Shown here: in pieces, positions 36,509 to 49,972 of the stretch
Layout: each line of letters begins with the position of its first letter
Numbering within the stretch: position 1 is the first letter of the stretch
Position numbers and translations under genes: made by a program
Assembly: GCA_018881555.1 (NCBI GenBank)
Contig: JACAXG010000069.1
Span: forward strand, 1,736,001 to 1,800,000
Origin: Amblyornis subalaris
Taxonomy: Eukaryota > Chordata > Aves > Passeriformes > Ptilonorhynchidae
Direction: 5' to 3'
Length of the DNA stretch: 64,000 nt
The notes under the pieces: model-generated
Seen by the model: the letters and a program-made list of their open reading frames with translations, nothing else
The model's database searches: none
What the model was told of the DNA's origin: nothing

Positions 36509-39500
36509 GTAAGCATCCAATTTAATCCTTTTGAAGGTAAATGATGATGTACAGAGTTCCAGTTAAGCCAACATGTATTAATATAGAGGAAGTAGTTACA
36601 ATTATTATTTGAATTCTTATAATTAGCTCTTTTCCAGTGTCTGCGTCTGTTTGATCTTTCATACAAACAAAATAATTTCTGAATGGGTAGTCCTTATTAA
36701 AACTGTATAGAGGCCGAGCTATTTGGAGGAGTTCTGAGAACATAATGATTATCTGATCTTTTTCTCCAGGGGCACACACATACATTAATTTCTTGACTTT
36801 CTCTTTTTCTGAAAAACAGATTCATGTAATGTGACTCGCACTATATAGCCCAGTTTTCAGGTACAATATTCACGATGTGGCAGATCTGAGGTTATTACTC
36901 ACAATGAAAGCTAAGAGATTAACCATATCAGCAATCTTCAAGAAAAGAAATCTATGTAAAAGCAACAGTACTTCAGTGGTTTTTGCCCAAGCTCACCCCA
37001 CTGGTCTCGTTTCAGTATTATTGAAACATAATTAAGTGGTACTGCTGAGCAGTTTTAGAAGTCTACCCCAAAGACCATCATTGTGGCATACGTACATACA
37101 TGTGTGTTTATATACTTTCTAATTACATTAGCTGTGTGTTCTAAGATACTTTGAGTGTCTTACAGTATTTGTTAGCCCAGCTGTGTGTCTCGTGGCTCTT
37201 TTTTTTTAGGTTTATGTGCAGATATCATTGGAGGAAGTGAAGTAGTACCACATTCGAGACCATTTATGGCCTATATCAAGGGACAAAGTGGATCTATTTG
37301 CGGAGGAGCTTTAATCAAGGAAAACTGGGTGTTAACAGCTGCCCACTGTAATGTGTAAGTTCTTACTCTGATTCAGAGATTGTCCTTAGTGAGTATCTTG
37401 TGTCTCTGTTCAAGTAAGAGCGTTAGTATCTGGTGATTTTATGCATCTATCATGACCATGATCATGTTGTGATTACTGTGCTTTATAATTTCTATCAGCA
37501 AATGTGTTAGAGTAAGTAAAAAAATATTATTACAAGGTATACTGATCTTCACCGTTTCTGAAGAGATATTTAAAAACTTCTAGCTACATGCAAGCACAGA
37601 ATAATGAAGCAGTGAACTTGGGGGAAAGTTTTATCGCTATTTTCTCAGTCAACCAGTACACTGGACCAGAGGATTGCCAGTTTAAACTGCCACTCTGAGA
37701 ACAAAAATGAATTCTTGTAATTTTATTCTATAAAAGTTATGCAGCTCACCACAGAAAGAGACAGCATGTGGTTAACACAGGATGACAGGAGATGCTGAGA
37801 GATCTGTCTCACTGCCTGTGTTGGCTTGCCTGCCAATCTTACTTCTCCGCTCGAATTGAGATGCAAATGGGTATTTGGCTGTATTGAGTCCCTCAGCAAG
37901 GCAAGAAGTGAGTTTTAAATTACACATCCCACCCCTACTTGCCTTTGTGAGGAGGACTGGAGCTGCTCCTGAGTAAGACCTCAGGCAGGCTCTGTCCGCA
38001 ACCTGACCAAGACCAGTGAATCACTGGACTCTGCAAATCAGGGAAATGTATTCATCTCTCCTGTCCTTGTCCAGACAGGGAGATATATGGGACCTACGAC
38101 AAAGAGAGTGTAGGGCCCAAAAGCTGTGTATTAACATAAGGTAAAGAGTGTTTTCAAATAAGAGTGCATTTAAGAGAAAATGCAATGAATTATTATTCTA
38201 ATGATGGCTTAGTCAACAGATAGCTCTCAATAGATGAAGGAAAGGAGTGACCACATTCTCAGGGCTGTGTTTTCCCCAATAAGACATGAATGAAGGCCAA
38301 CATACACATCTGCTCAAAGAATATTCTCCCATTCAGCTCTAAGGTACATTGTTCGCCCAAAACCAGCTGTACCTGGGGTCTGATAGTAAAGCCTGCTTGG
38401 ACTGTTTGGACATGGACTGCTAGACTTCCGGTGTCTCTATCAGAGAGTCTCAGCACACACAGCTCTGTCACCATTTCAGAATCTTGCAAGTACATGAAGT
38501 TGCAGGAAAAGTTACAGAAAAGGGGTGAACCGTGTCTTGTACAGATTCAGAAAATGGTGTTGAAATAGTGTTAGAGCAGAGCAATGGTATATTTCAGTCC
38601 AGTCAAGATGGTCTCTGAAACAACAGTGCTGTGAGATATTTTCTTAAATTTTCAGCACAAATTACAGAAGGCACAGTTGGTGAGACAAGTACTCACAGAA
38701 AATCTGATGTATCCACCACTCTTTCAGTTCCCAAAAGAAAACAATAGGGATAGATCCACAGTCAAGTACCTGAAACCTGTCTATGCTCCTGGGAAGATGA
38801 AAATAGGATAGTATGAATTTTGTTTCACTGAGTAATTTTTTTCTTATGACTACTATAAAAACAGGGTCATCATGTATACTTTTCTAAATTACTGTTGCTT
38901 TTCAGGCCCAAGAAAAGAGACTGTAGCAGCTGGACATTATAACACCACATTTAACAGCAAAAAATTTAGAGTTACATCAAGTGAAACCTACTAACCATGT
39001 TGTCCTTTTCTCAGGAAAAAAGGCAAAGTTATTCTTGGAGCTCATTCACTGAAAGCAAATGAAAAAGAAAAACAGACTTTTCAGGTTGCAAAATCCATTC
39101 CTTACCCATGCTACGACCCCAGTACCAGGGAAAATGATATTATGCTGGTGCAGGTACAGACTTACATATCATTTGTGAAATATACACCTCTTACATTGTA
39201 CCATTTTCTTCCTTCTTCTGAGAGAGAGGAGCCGAGGGAGTTTCTGGTGGTTTTTTTTCTGGGGTGGTATAGTCTGGTCTGCTAATCCAGCATCTTGGGG
39301 AACTGGGGATGCACTGGTAACTAAGGCAATTAACAATTCCTGTAATGCTTGCCAAGGCTAGTAGACAAATTCTGGAGCTTGACCAAGATATTTCTGGCTT
39401 TTCAGTAAAAGAATAAGGATTCAACAGATAAATCATTTGGTTAAAAACCCTGATGTTCTGTCTGAAAAACAGTTCTAATTAAAAATGTCTGACTTCTCTG

Positions 39501-41014
39501 ATTCTCAATTTTGCCAGCATCAGTAATTACTGTTATTTTGTCCTCTCAATGCTCTGAGAGCCAGAGAAGTAAAATGAGATGTTTTTTAGAGCTAATAGTT
39601 CGGCAGAATGGGCTTTCATGAGACAAAGAATACTCATTTTCCTCATTCTTACATTGACGACATAAATACTGTCACAAAGAATGGAGGAATCTCAAAAAGG
39701 GATTGCAGTAATTAGCGTAATGGGAAAGATCCAATGGTTAGCATGCAGGGGCCTCTGTTAGACTCTGCCCCATAATACCTATTTGCCATATCTTCTACAG
39801 CTTCATGGAAGAGCAAAACTTAACAAAGTTGTGAAACTCATTCCCCTGCCTACCTCAGATGATGATCCCAAACCAGGAACAATTTGTACAGTAGCAGGAT
39901 GGGGGAAAACTTCCAATCATTGGAACAGCTTATCTGATACCCTGAGGGAAGTCAATGTCACTGTCATCAGTAGAGAAATCTGCAACGATAAAGATCATTA
40001 TAAAGGCAAACCTGTTATAACACAGAACATGATATGTGCAGGGGACAAGAAAGGAAAAAAGGACTCATGTGATGTAAGTATGTTTACTGTCTACGTCTGC
40101 ATAAATTATACAGTAAAAATCAAATATAAAGTACTAGCTTTTACACATTTACCATTTCTGTCTTTCTTCAGATCAATGAAGGATTTTATCAAATATCAGT
40201 GAATTTACCAAGGCTTGTTCTTATAAGCCTTAAAAACAAAACTTTTGATGGGTAAATTCACCTTCACAGCCTTTGGATATTGCGGTTTTATCGAGTCATG
40301 GAAGATAGCTGTTCTCACATTCAATAAAATGAGTTAAATACTAAAATCTCCACAAAACAGCTTATGAGCTCAGTCTCAAGCAGCTGACCTCAGTGTAACA
40401 ACTTCTTTTATGTCAGAGGGCTTTGAAAGGGGTTTTGCTTATAAAAAGCATTCTGACTGGGCCCCAAGTCTAGTACACAACTGTGTAAGACCTACCACAT
40501 TTCAAAAGATTTAAATATTGCTTTTAAAAAGTTATGAAAAAGGTACCAGTTTTGGGGGATTTAACACTTTCCATAAGGAAAGTTTTCAGCTTTTTCTTCA
40601 TTTTCAGAAGGACTAACTGTTCCTTAGCACTGAGCTAGATTCATTCCCTATTACTCACACTTGAAAGATTAGATTGAAATTTGTTGGTTTGGCGTTTTTT
40701 GCTGTCGAAAATCTTAACTTCCAAGGAGGGAAAAAAAGATCCTAATAACACTGGCTACATTTTTATTTCCTCCATGCAACTAGTGAAGATTTTATTTAAA
40801 GAAAATACTTTTTCGCTTTTGTTAACTTGACTGACAACATTTTCGCTTTTTCTAGGGCGATTCTGGTGGACCTTTAAGATGTAATAACGTGATGAAAGGC
40901 ATCACTTCGTTTGGGAAGTCAAAGAAGTGTGGTACTGTTGATGGCCCTGGTGTCTACACTCGACTCACAAAGCGATACCTTGAGTGGATAAGGAAGACTA
41001 TAGGGGGGGCCTAA
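36451..41014 (+). CDS. GZMA: granzyme A, five coding exons
   Basis: Tryptase of cytotoxic T and NK cell granules. Join 36451-36508, 37210-37354, 39015-39153, 39801-40073 and 40856-41014: 774 nt, 257 aa (human 262). A signal peptide ([20 protein letters not shown]) and short propeptide precede [17 protein letters not shown]. Triad residues are His in LTAAHC, Asp in ENDIMLV and Ser in GDSGGPL; Asp189 (KKDSCDGDS) predicts Lys/Arg specificity. The Cys in [12 protein letters not shown], which links the human homodimer, is conserved and separates this gene from GZMK. Exon 4 has the [12 protein letters not shown] strand. All splice junctions are canonical and in phase, and the start has a strong context (A at -3, G at +4). 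It stands divergently from the granzyme-like gene and just before the CDC20B remnants. Confidence 0.95.
37210..37354 (+). CDS. GZMA: GZMA exon 2 (mature N-terminus, catalytic His)
   Basis: 145 nt after a T-rich acceptor. Encodes [21 protein letters not shown] and [17 protein letters not shown]; donor GT|GTAAGT in phase 2. Confidence 0.95.
39015..39153 (+). CDS. GZMA: GZMA exon 3 (catalytic Asp, dimer Cys)
   Basis: 139 nt. Encodes [18 protein letters not shown] and ENDIMLVQ; acceptor 'ttctcag', donor CAG|GTACAG. Confidence 0.95.
39801..40073 (+). CDS. GZMA: GZMA exon 4
   Basis: 273 nt, phase 0 to phase 0. Encodes [33 protein letters not shown] and [15 protein letters not shown]; donor GTAAGT. 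The open frame continues into the intron, but the exon 5 junction is clear. Confidence 0.95.
40856..41014 (+). CDS. GZMA: GZMA exon 5 (catalytic Ser)
   Basis: Acceptor 'ttttctag', then [37 protein letters not shown], ending TIGGA and TAA, which resembles the short C-terminal tail of mammalian GZMA. The run of seven G near 41003 would be a sequencing risk, but the frame is intact as read. Confidence 0.95.
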   Translation, partial: GDSGGPLRCNNVMKGITSFGKSKKCGTVDGPGVYTRLTKRYLEWIRKTIGGA

Positions 41015-41543
41015 TAGATAGAGTTTGGGAGAAGTGAGTTGTGTAAACCAGATATGCTTTTAAAAACAGCTTCATTGTACTGGTAAAGGAGGTATTCTCA
41101 CACTGAATTTTGGCAGCTTGATGTAGTTCTGCTACCACAGCATTTGTAGCTTATACTGTCAGCCATGGAGTCACTGGGGGTATTTGTGACTGGGGATTCC
41201 AGCATCCCTGTAGTGCATTTTCACACTGAGCTCTACAAGGATTAGTATTTCTGATACTTGTTTGTGTCCTAACTGCATGCTGAGTATATAACTGCACTCT
41301 TCTGTATCTGTACTTCTGCAAAAACCCTGTAAGTTAGTGACATGCTAGGTACAAGTCCAGACATCTGAAAGCCTTTGTTTCTCTGCAGGAGAGCTCCTGA
41401 TTTTATAGGTGTAGTGGACTGCTAAGCTTCAGAAAATTAAGTTGCAGCAATTGCATTTTAGTTTGGAACATAATAAGTATGAGTTTTCTAACTGTCTTGT
41501 ATTTGAAACCTCTAGATTTTATTCCTTTATGTACTTTGCATTT

Positions 41544-41563
41544 AATAAAGAAATTACAATAAA
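41544..41563 (+). terminator. GZMA: GZMA poly(A) signals
   Basis: Two AATAAA hexamers (41544-41549 and 41558-41563), followed by a T/G-rich stretch. They define a 3'UTR of about 560 bases. Confidence 0.65.
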
Positions 41564-41580
41564 AATCTACTGCTTTCATC

Positions 41581-44500
41581 TGTCTATTTTTCTGGAAAGG
41601 TCTGTCTGTTGCAGTACAGAGAGTCTGTGTACTATCATACAGTCTCTCTGTTATTTGTGTAATGTTCTGTACATATAATGTGGTTGCAAAATACACCAAA
41701 ATAAGCAGCATTATGTAAAAAAAATAATCTGAAAGCCCATACTCCAGAGACATGAAAGGAACTGTCCCAGTTCAGTATGATAAAGCACTATTGATAATAT
41801 AAAGCACTCTTAATTTTATTACGCCAGTAATGCTGTTTCAGACATGCAGTGAAATTTTTAAGTGCCTCAACAAGCATTTGTCAAGCATTTGTCAAGTGGC
41901 AAATAGATCTATTGTGAGAAACGTTTCTGCCTGCCTCTGTATTAACAGTCTTGGCCATTTTCAATGCCATGAGCATCTCAAAAAGGGCATGGATTTAATT
42001 CATGTTGCTTCAGGAGGTTTTTACTTGGAAGTAGGCATTAACTAAGAGGAAGCGGGGGACATTCAAAGGGTGGAGAAATTTTGCATCTATTTTAATTAAA
42101 AAATTTTTGCTCTGTCCATCATGAGCAATTAAGCACAACTTACAAACACAACATGGTTAAACACATACTAAAAGTTTTTTACACAACCGCCTTAGCCTGA
42201 TCTTGTTAAGAAGAAACAGTAGTTTTCTCGTAGAGGAGTGATGAAAGGTGAGGAAGGAGAAGGTCTAAGCTACAGGGGTCTTTACTGAAAGTTTTGATGA
42301 CGAACAACATCTTTGCTTTCCATTTGTTACAAACGTTACACAGGCAGAACTTTCCACATTCCTATTCTTATTCCTAAATGTTTTTTCTCACTCTTGGGCT
42401 GAATACACAAAAAAGTACACAAACACAATCACAAAGGCACACACAAACACAAAAGCAAAGCAGGAGCAGAGAGAAAGGTTTTCAGCCAAATAAGCTTGCA
42501 CAGTGAAACTGAGAGGAGAATTTGCCCCACTAACTGCTGCCAACACCTAAAGCAGTGATTTGATTCTGTCTTTAAACACACAGGAAATAAGTAAACTCAG
42601 ATTTTTCTGTTCTTACAGAAAACTACCAAACTCTTTCTTACAGAAAACTTACAAACTACCAAACCCTTGCTTAGGCAAAAACTAATTCTAAAAACCTTCA
42701 GGAAACAAAAACATCAATCTGTAGGCCACCTAGGGCTATTTCACCTTTCCCATACATTAGTCTTACTTCATGTCTTTGCTCATTTTATCACTGTCTTTCT
42801 TTCATCTCGCTGTTGCATTTATTCATTACACTGCTTCCTCTTTGGTCTGCTTTTCCTTCTTCCCCAAAAGTCACAAGCAGCACCCTTGTCAGTGGAGAAT
42901 CCCTCTCAAAGACTGTCATTCAGTATTTCTCCATTTTCCAGATGGTAGTTCTGACCCAAGTGTTGGAGAACCTTAGAGATCTGGAAGGAAAGGTTCTGAC
43001 TAAGGAGAAGTTTACAATGCATGAAGAAATGTGCAGAAGAAAAATGTGCAGCCTTTCTCTTCTACCTTGAAATTTAGGACCTATCCCAAAATACTTTAAA
43101 AATGTAGCTTTTTAAATGGCTGTTTTTAGTGAATTGTACAAAATAAGCCAGAGGAATTGGATTTACATGGTAAAAACAAAATTAAAACCTCTGTCACTAC
43201 TGCCAGTAGTGTAAAACCATGGAAAAAAGCAGAAGAGCAAGAGAGAACTGAATTTTCAGGTAGGTGGCGAGTTTCTCTGCTCAAGAGGCATGAACCCATT
43301 CACAATATAGTTTCACCAGTATGGAATGGAACCTACACTAGCTAAGAAAAATGCTATGATAATTGGATGTCATTGTTACATCTAGAATGTAACTATTTCT
43401 TCTCACTGTGGCAATACGAGATAATTGGAGGAAATTAATAGGTATAAAATGCATTACACAAACTAATGGAACACTTATGCAGGTAGCATCAGGTCACCTC
43501 ACATAGTGGTGGAACAGGGGACTGTCTGCTAGACTAGTGTTTTTGAGTGTGGAAACAAATGGATTCCTCAGTCACTGCATTCCAGACAATTACATTGTCA
43601 TACAGGTATACCTGAGAAGAAAGACACATGCACTATATGAACAATGAAGTTTTTCCTCTTGCAAAAATTTTTTTTGATCTGAAGTTTTGGATTCTGTATA
43701 TTGTACAGTGCTGCAGCTTGGACAGGATTGTAGGGATGAAGATCCAAGTTTAGGCACCTTAAATATTTCCTAAACCTCTGTGCCGCCCCTGGAGGTTCAG
43801 CCTTCAGTGCATACGGACCACAGCTGCAAGCTGACCTCTTGGGTCCTGCCTTCTGACTCAGCCTGGGCCTGAACAATATATCAGCTATGTAACCGGTAAT
43901 GAGCTGAAAGCATGCCATATTCTACAGGGTTTCAAATTTTGACCAAGACTTCATGTACTAAGACCTCTGCACTGGCAGAATGAGGCAGTTATGCAAGAAT
44001 AATGATCTACTTTCAGCAGTTGCACACTCTGCACATTCAGAAAAAAAGCAGCACTCCAGTATATGTTTGATTTCACTCCAGATTAGTTACAGCCTGGAAT
44101 GCACACTTAGATGTCTTCTCAGGCATGGTCACATAACAGATTTACAGGTCATACAAAAAAGGTTCTCATATTTATGGGCCGTTGAAATCAGAGTCTTGTC
44201 CCACTCTTAGATATTATTAAAATACATCTGGGGCAGTACAACTTGACTAGTTACAATGAGCAATAAGTAACTAAGATATGAGCAGTTCTTAGAGTGAGAA
44301 ACATGTACTTTCTTATCTTGACACTTCAGCATCAACAAAATATGTGTGGTTTCAGTATTGATCAGGTCCTTCCACACTACAGCGTCCCGTCCTGTGTTAT
44401 ACACCTCTTCCTATATTGGGCAAACCAATATCATTTAGGTGCTGCCAAAGGAAAAGGAGAAAATTTCTGGGTGAATAAAAGAACATACATGAGTAAAGAG

Positions 44501-47500
44501 ACTAATTCTACTCATTTTTTAGCATTTGAAATGGGGAAAAAATGTTTTTAATATCCCTAAAGTCTTCTAAATTATTTAAAATACTATTTTGAGTGTTTAA
44601 ACCAAATTCTAATTGTTTGATAAAATCTCCAGCAACAAACATGCTCATATTAGAAGACAGGCACAGTATAAGCTATTTCCCATATTTAGACATCAGCTTC
44701 TTGGTAGTAATTTCTCAATTGACAGTCAATATTACCATTTTGTAATCTGCTTTGAAGACCACATGAGATGACATCAGAACCCAGAGGTTTAGTAGCAGGT
44801 TTATTGTAACCTCTTACTAGGTAAAACAGATGAGTCGTCTCGACCTTCCAGAGCTAAAGTTAGCAACCACATGATTTATGAACAGCAGAAGATGAGGTTT
44901 TAAAAATCATGAGAACTAAAGACATGACAGTTTCACATTCATTTCCAGAGATAACTTGTGGCCCCTCTTTTCGTGCATCTGACCACAGTGTAATTTTCCA
45001 TGGACTGGCACTGCTCTACTCCCCTAATATCCTATTCTTCCCCAGCTACAGGAAATATTCTAAGTAAGTTTTCAGTTGGGGGAAAAAAAAAAAAAAAAAG
45101 GAAAGAAATACAAAAAATGCCAGTTTCTGAGCTCACAGGACTTTTAAATACAAATGCAAGGGTGAATCCTTACCCCTTGCCTCTCATCATTCCCAATAAT
45201 GCAAGCAAAGCTCTGAAGATGTCTGTGGGCAGAACACGCTTTGAATAGCACGACTGAGCTCCATCTGAATAGCTTCTGAGGACCAGTCTTGACATCCTTA
45301 CTTAGCTGTTGACAGCGTACAAGTCCTACACTGGCAAATGCATGTTGAAGTCCAAGGGGTTTGGTCCTTGTGAGCACTAAATAAAATCTGTAATATGGAG
45401 ACAGCTGCACGGTTTGCTGGCAACCAGAATTGAAGTGGTACCCTTAAGAAATGAACAGTTGTGTTTGGCCCAAATTCTTCACTGGTTGATTGCATAATTA
45501 TGCATAACAATAGAATTATTATGCAATTACTTATATTTTCAATCCTTGTGAAACATAGTGGGTGGGTTTAAGGAAAGGAAACAATTAAAAATCCAATAAA
45601 GACAGTTTCCTAATTAAGCTAGTTACCATTACCGCTAGGAAAACAGTAAACAATTCCCAATAAATCCTTTCTATTTAGTTACATATTTAACCTAGACCTC
45701 TAGAAGTATTTAGACAGATTCCATACCATGATTTATGTGATACACAGAATAACACAGACCCCTGGACTGGTCTCTGCTGTTCCTAGTCTTTGAAAGATTC
45801 AAGGCAATAGACATTAATTAGTATGTGATTACCAAGGGGGATGCTAAGATAATGTAAAGTTTATTACAAGAATCAAAGCTAAAAGTGCGATCTAACACTT
45901 TATGCTGGCACTTTACACAGGGTGGATTCCTTCCATGTTTGCTAATTTAATGAAAATATACATGACATTATTCTTCAGAGTTAGAATATTTTTCCTTTAG
46001 GGTAACACAAGCTACTAACCTTTCACACGATAGACTGATGAGGAAAATTGTGTTCTCTTAAATAAATTGTGTTCTCTTAAATAAATCTCTTGCCATGTTT
46101 CTGTTGGAAGGAATACACATATTTTGAATTCTTGAATGGGCTGACTACATAAATCACTGGCTTTCAAGCAAAAAAGTCACAAGAATGAGCTCAAATAACC
46201 ATTATTAAAAGGCCTTGTTACTGTGCATGCTCTCCCCAGACTCATGTCATTTCCACAGACAAGCCATACTGAACAAAATGCAACACAAATGCGCCTACTC
46301 TGATCTAGGCTCAGGGCTGTATGCAAGACTACCCCTTTGTGACCTGTAAAATAAAATATGTATAAAAGAAAAGGAAAGATACATCAGAATTCTACACTGA
46401 TTATGCGAGTCATTTTCACCACTCCCAACCACACTATGGCTTGTTCCACTTTTACTGCAGCAGACAAACATGTTGCTTAGGATGTGGGAAACTATCATTA
46501 TCTATTGACTGTTTTCATATCAATAAATAGCTGAAGGCAATATATTCTTAATAGGGACCAGGCTTTAACTGACAGGACTGCACCACTCTGAGTTCTATCA
46601 AAGGAACACATTGAACCTGAACTATTGTTCTCCATGCATTCACAACATCGGTCTCATCTGTGTTTGGTAATGTCTCTCATTACTGAGGTTTCCCATCTGT
46701 CTGCACAAGACTTGCAGACAGTTTGCAGCAGCTGATCCAACAATAATGAGGTACTGTCTCCAGCTGCTCAGTTATTACTGTTAAGGAGATTTTTAACAGT
46801 GAGCCCACTAAACCATTTAGTGGAATTGTGTATTGAGTTTGTCTGTAGTTGCAATAAACCTTGGGAGCTACACGCTGAAGGCAAAAAGCTACCCCAGTCT
46901 AGCAGCACAAAGAATGTACAAAACTCATTAATACGGTTGCATAAAAGTCTCAGTCACTAGCAGCCACTGAATTTGAATTGAAGGCAGAAAGAGTTTGGAA
47001 ATAAACTGAGACAGTTGAGAGCCGTATTTACCTCACTGCTCTTCCTGTATTGTCTAGAGCTTTGTCAATGCCAAGCAAACCCATGACATTTTTAGGCACA
47101 TGGCAGCAAGAGAAATTTGAAGCCTTTTTCCTTGAAGTTACTGGACTTTGGCTTCTCTGGCAGGGTAGGTTACTGACAATCACATGGGTAAGCTAATCCC
47201 CCAAGGGGAAAAAAATCTTTTGAGTAATAGCTTCTAAAGCAGATCAGATAAACCACATCCTAAAAGGAAGCGTGAAAGTAAGAAGTCATGTGTGACCAGC
47301 TTAAATGGATGTGAATGACCTGTGTCCTCCCATCACTTGTACATGAGTTCTCCATGAACACAAGAGGATGGCACTTTTCTAGCTCAGAATATTATGAGGA
47401 TGAACATGTGAGGAACTGTAAAGCCCTCTGAAACTCTGGTACCTGACGAAGGGCCACAGGGCTGTTGCCAGTGGACAGTCTGCCCTAACTTTGTGAAGCT

Positions 47501-49113
47501 GCTACAATGGCTCTCTGGAAACACTGTGACTAAATTCAAATGCCTGCTGTCCTGGTGCTGAGTAACGTGTTCCTCCTAAAATTTGTGACTTGAATTTCAA
47601 CGCCACCACTAGAATATTTCAGCAGAGATTAACTTTCTGGCTTTGCTCCCTCTCAAGTTGTTGAAATGTACACAGTCTTTGTCAATATTTAGGGCTATGA
47701 GTTTACAATTCAGTGAATTCTTTATGCTGTATCCATTCAGTGTCTATAATGACTCTGAAGGAAGATCTTGAGATGTAGTCTGCGTAAGTGTCCAGAACTA
47801 TCCACAACACTGACTGAAATTTGATTAATGGTGTAAGTCAAAAAGTGGAGGGCAAGAGGAGAAATCAGACAAGTTGAAATTATTAATTTCCGTGGTTATT
47901 GAGTGGAATTTTCTGGGTTTATTTCATTGTTTCAAGATCACATTCAGATCAGGTATTTTTCAAAGCAATTACATATTTTGTTTGCCTATATGTTTTCATT
48001 GAACTACAGCAACTTTTCTAAGGGGAGGGCTTTACAACCAAAATTATTCTTTTTTTTCCTAGTAAATTACTCTAATAGCTCTATCAGAAGTATGTCAAAA
48101 ATTGACTCAGTGCTATAAAAAGGTTACTATCTTTCAGTTGTCTTTCTATTCTGAATATGTTAAGTGGCAGTCAACTTTAATTGCTAAAGTACTCAACGGG
48201 TGCTGATGGGTCTTCATTGTTAGCTGAGGTCTTTAGCATTTGCAGGACCATTAAACAGTGAAATTCAGTTACAATTTATCAGATCATTTCTGTGGGTGTA
48301 AAACTTATGTGGTTAAAAGTGTCTGAGGTTGACTTAGAAAACCATCTCACAATCATCCATCACAGTATTTTTTTCTGAGCATATTTTGATACATCCACAA
48401 TTTTTTCCTAGTAAGTTATTAAGAGTTATTATATAAGCACGAATATATCTGTGTAGCAATGATCTGGTCTTTTTGTTCAGGAATATCACCAGAGACAAGG
48501 AGGCTTAATAGCAAGAAACAACTTCTGTGTATGGTGTAGCCCTACAGCACCACAGAACAATACAGAGCTACAAGGAAACTCAATTTTCTCTAGCAGTCAG
48601 CAATGTGCAAGGGAAACCCTACACCACATTGCTTCGCAGCCAAAATCATTCATTAAAACCCAGACAGCTGTAAATAACACATGGAGATTTGGTTTAGACA
48701 TCATTTGGAAGCTGGTTCAGTATCCTCACATCGTGAGTTGCAAAAGCAGTCACATCTAGTTTTGTTGTCTAGATGCTCATCAGCCAGAGTACACTGGAAG
48801 CAAACTGACTTTAGCACATTCATTCCCAGCCTCGTAAGCCTTAGGAAGAAGTGGAAATACACATCCTGCACCTGGCATGGCCTTAGAAATTATAGGAAAG
48901 GATCCCATCAACAAAACCAAGGAATTTCACAGAAGAAATTTATACTATTGTCTTAATAAGTCAGCCTTTGCAATCCCATGGATCATGATTGTGCACATGA
49001 ACCTATTTGTGTAGGCAGAGGGAAAATGTGTAAGTGACTGCTGTTCATTTTTTTTTACATAAGCAATGCACTTGCAAAGCCAGACTGATTAGACCGATAA
49101 ATAACTTAAATAC
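41581..49113. other. no recognised gene between GZMA and CDC20B remnants
   Basis: About 7.5 kb. The last CDC20B exon should lie here on the minus strand but I could not identify it with confidence. Only short tandem duplications (for example at 41.87, 42.62 and 46.05 kb) stand out. Confidence 0.45.
46046..46086 (+). repeat. two-copy 19-base tandem duplication
   Basis: The unit 'aattgtgttctcttaaata' occurs twice without mismatch, indicating a recent slippage event. Confidence 0.8.
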
Positions 49114-49228
49114 TTGCCATAGAGTTCTAATGAATTGACAAGCATACGGGATACTTCCATATTTTCATCTGATTTCCTGGAAGGCCTCACCCCATCATCA
49201 GTTCACTGATGAACAGCAAGGGACAAAT
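49114..49228 (-). pseudogene. CDC20B: CDC20B remnant exon with TGA and TAG
   Basis: Reads ICPLLFISELMMG, TGA (49187-49189), GLPGNQMKIWKYP, then TAG (49127-49129). It aligns with the WD repeat in which CDC20 has GHGFAQNQLVIWKYP. It is three codons shorter than human CDC20B between IC and IW, and the acceptor position reads 'ttaa' instead of AG. Confidence 0.75.
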
Positions 49229-49972
49229 TTAATGCAATTTAAAATTCTGCTTTAGTTTTCAGAAGGGCTTAACATACACCATTCAGAGATTTGAAATGTT
49301 ATCCACGATGTTTAAACAAGCTACTGAGAAATGTTATCTACAATGTTTAAGCATGCAACAGCAGAATATTTACTTATTTAGAAGGATTATTTAATTCTTT
49401 GCAACTCTTCAAATTACAGTTGCTTTATTGTCCTATCTAAACATGGCAACAGCCTATCAATATGACACCAAAACCCTCAAAACACATCCTCAGCCAAGTT
49501 CTAATAGCTCCAGCAAATCAACAGTTACACTGCCTTACTACAGCTGAGAACCTGTTCCTCTGTCTCCTAATATTAAAACTACAGAGACAGATGTTTCCCC
49601 TCTGACTCCTACACCTCTCCTCACCCCAATGCTCTCAGAATTTTTCTTCCCATTCAACATTCTCTGCACATTAATAGTTTTGGCCAAAACTATTATTGCC
49701 GGCAAGGAAAAGATGATAAGTGTCTGGCTGCAAGACTATCTCCTCTTCAATCACTTCTGCATGGAGACAGAAGTGGTGAATGAGAAACAACAAACTGCTT
49801 CCGAGTCCAGTCACACACTGCAGTGCTGAATGTAGCACAATTGCACATCCAGAGAAAATCCTGCAGTTCCTCTTACTACAGAACCACCCACAAAGTCAGT
49901 GGGAGCTTGCCAAATGAGCACAGCTATACAAAGAGAACATAGCTTAAGTATGCAGACATTTCCTCATTTCAC

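Noticed and set aside
39191..39436. Minus-strand open frame with a hydrophobic stretch in GZMA intron 3
   Set aside because: A possible retroviral-like tail was considered, but no flanking retroelement sequence or family match was seen.
46660..46760. Minus-strand peptide (DQLLQTVCKSCADRWETSV) resembling the last CDC20B WD segment
   Set aside because: Similarity to the SPDQ...SAAAD...SVW region is weak, needs gaps and has no matching splice site; it could be chance.
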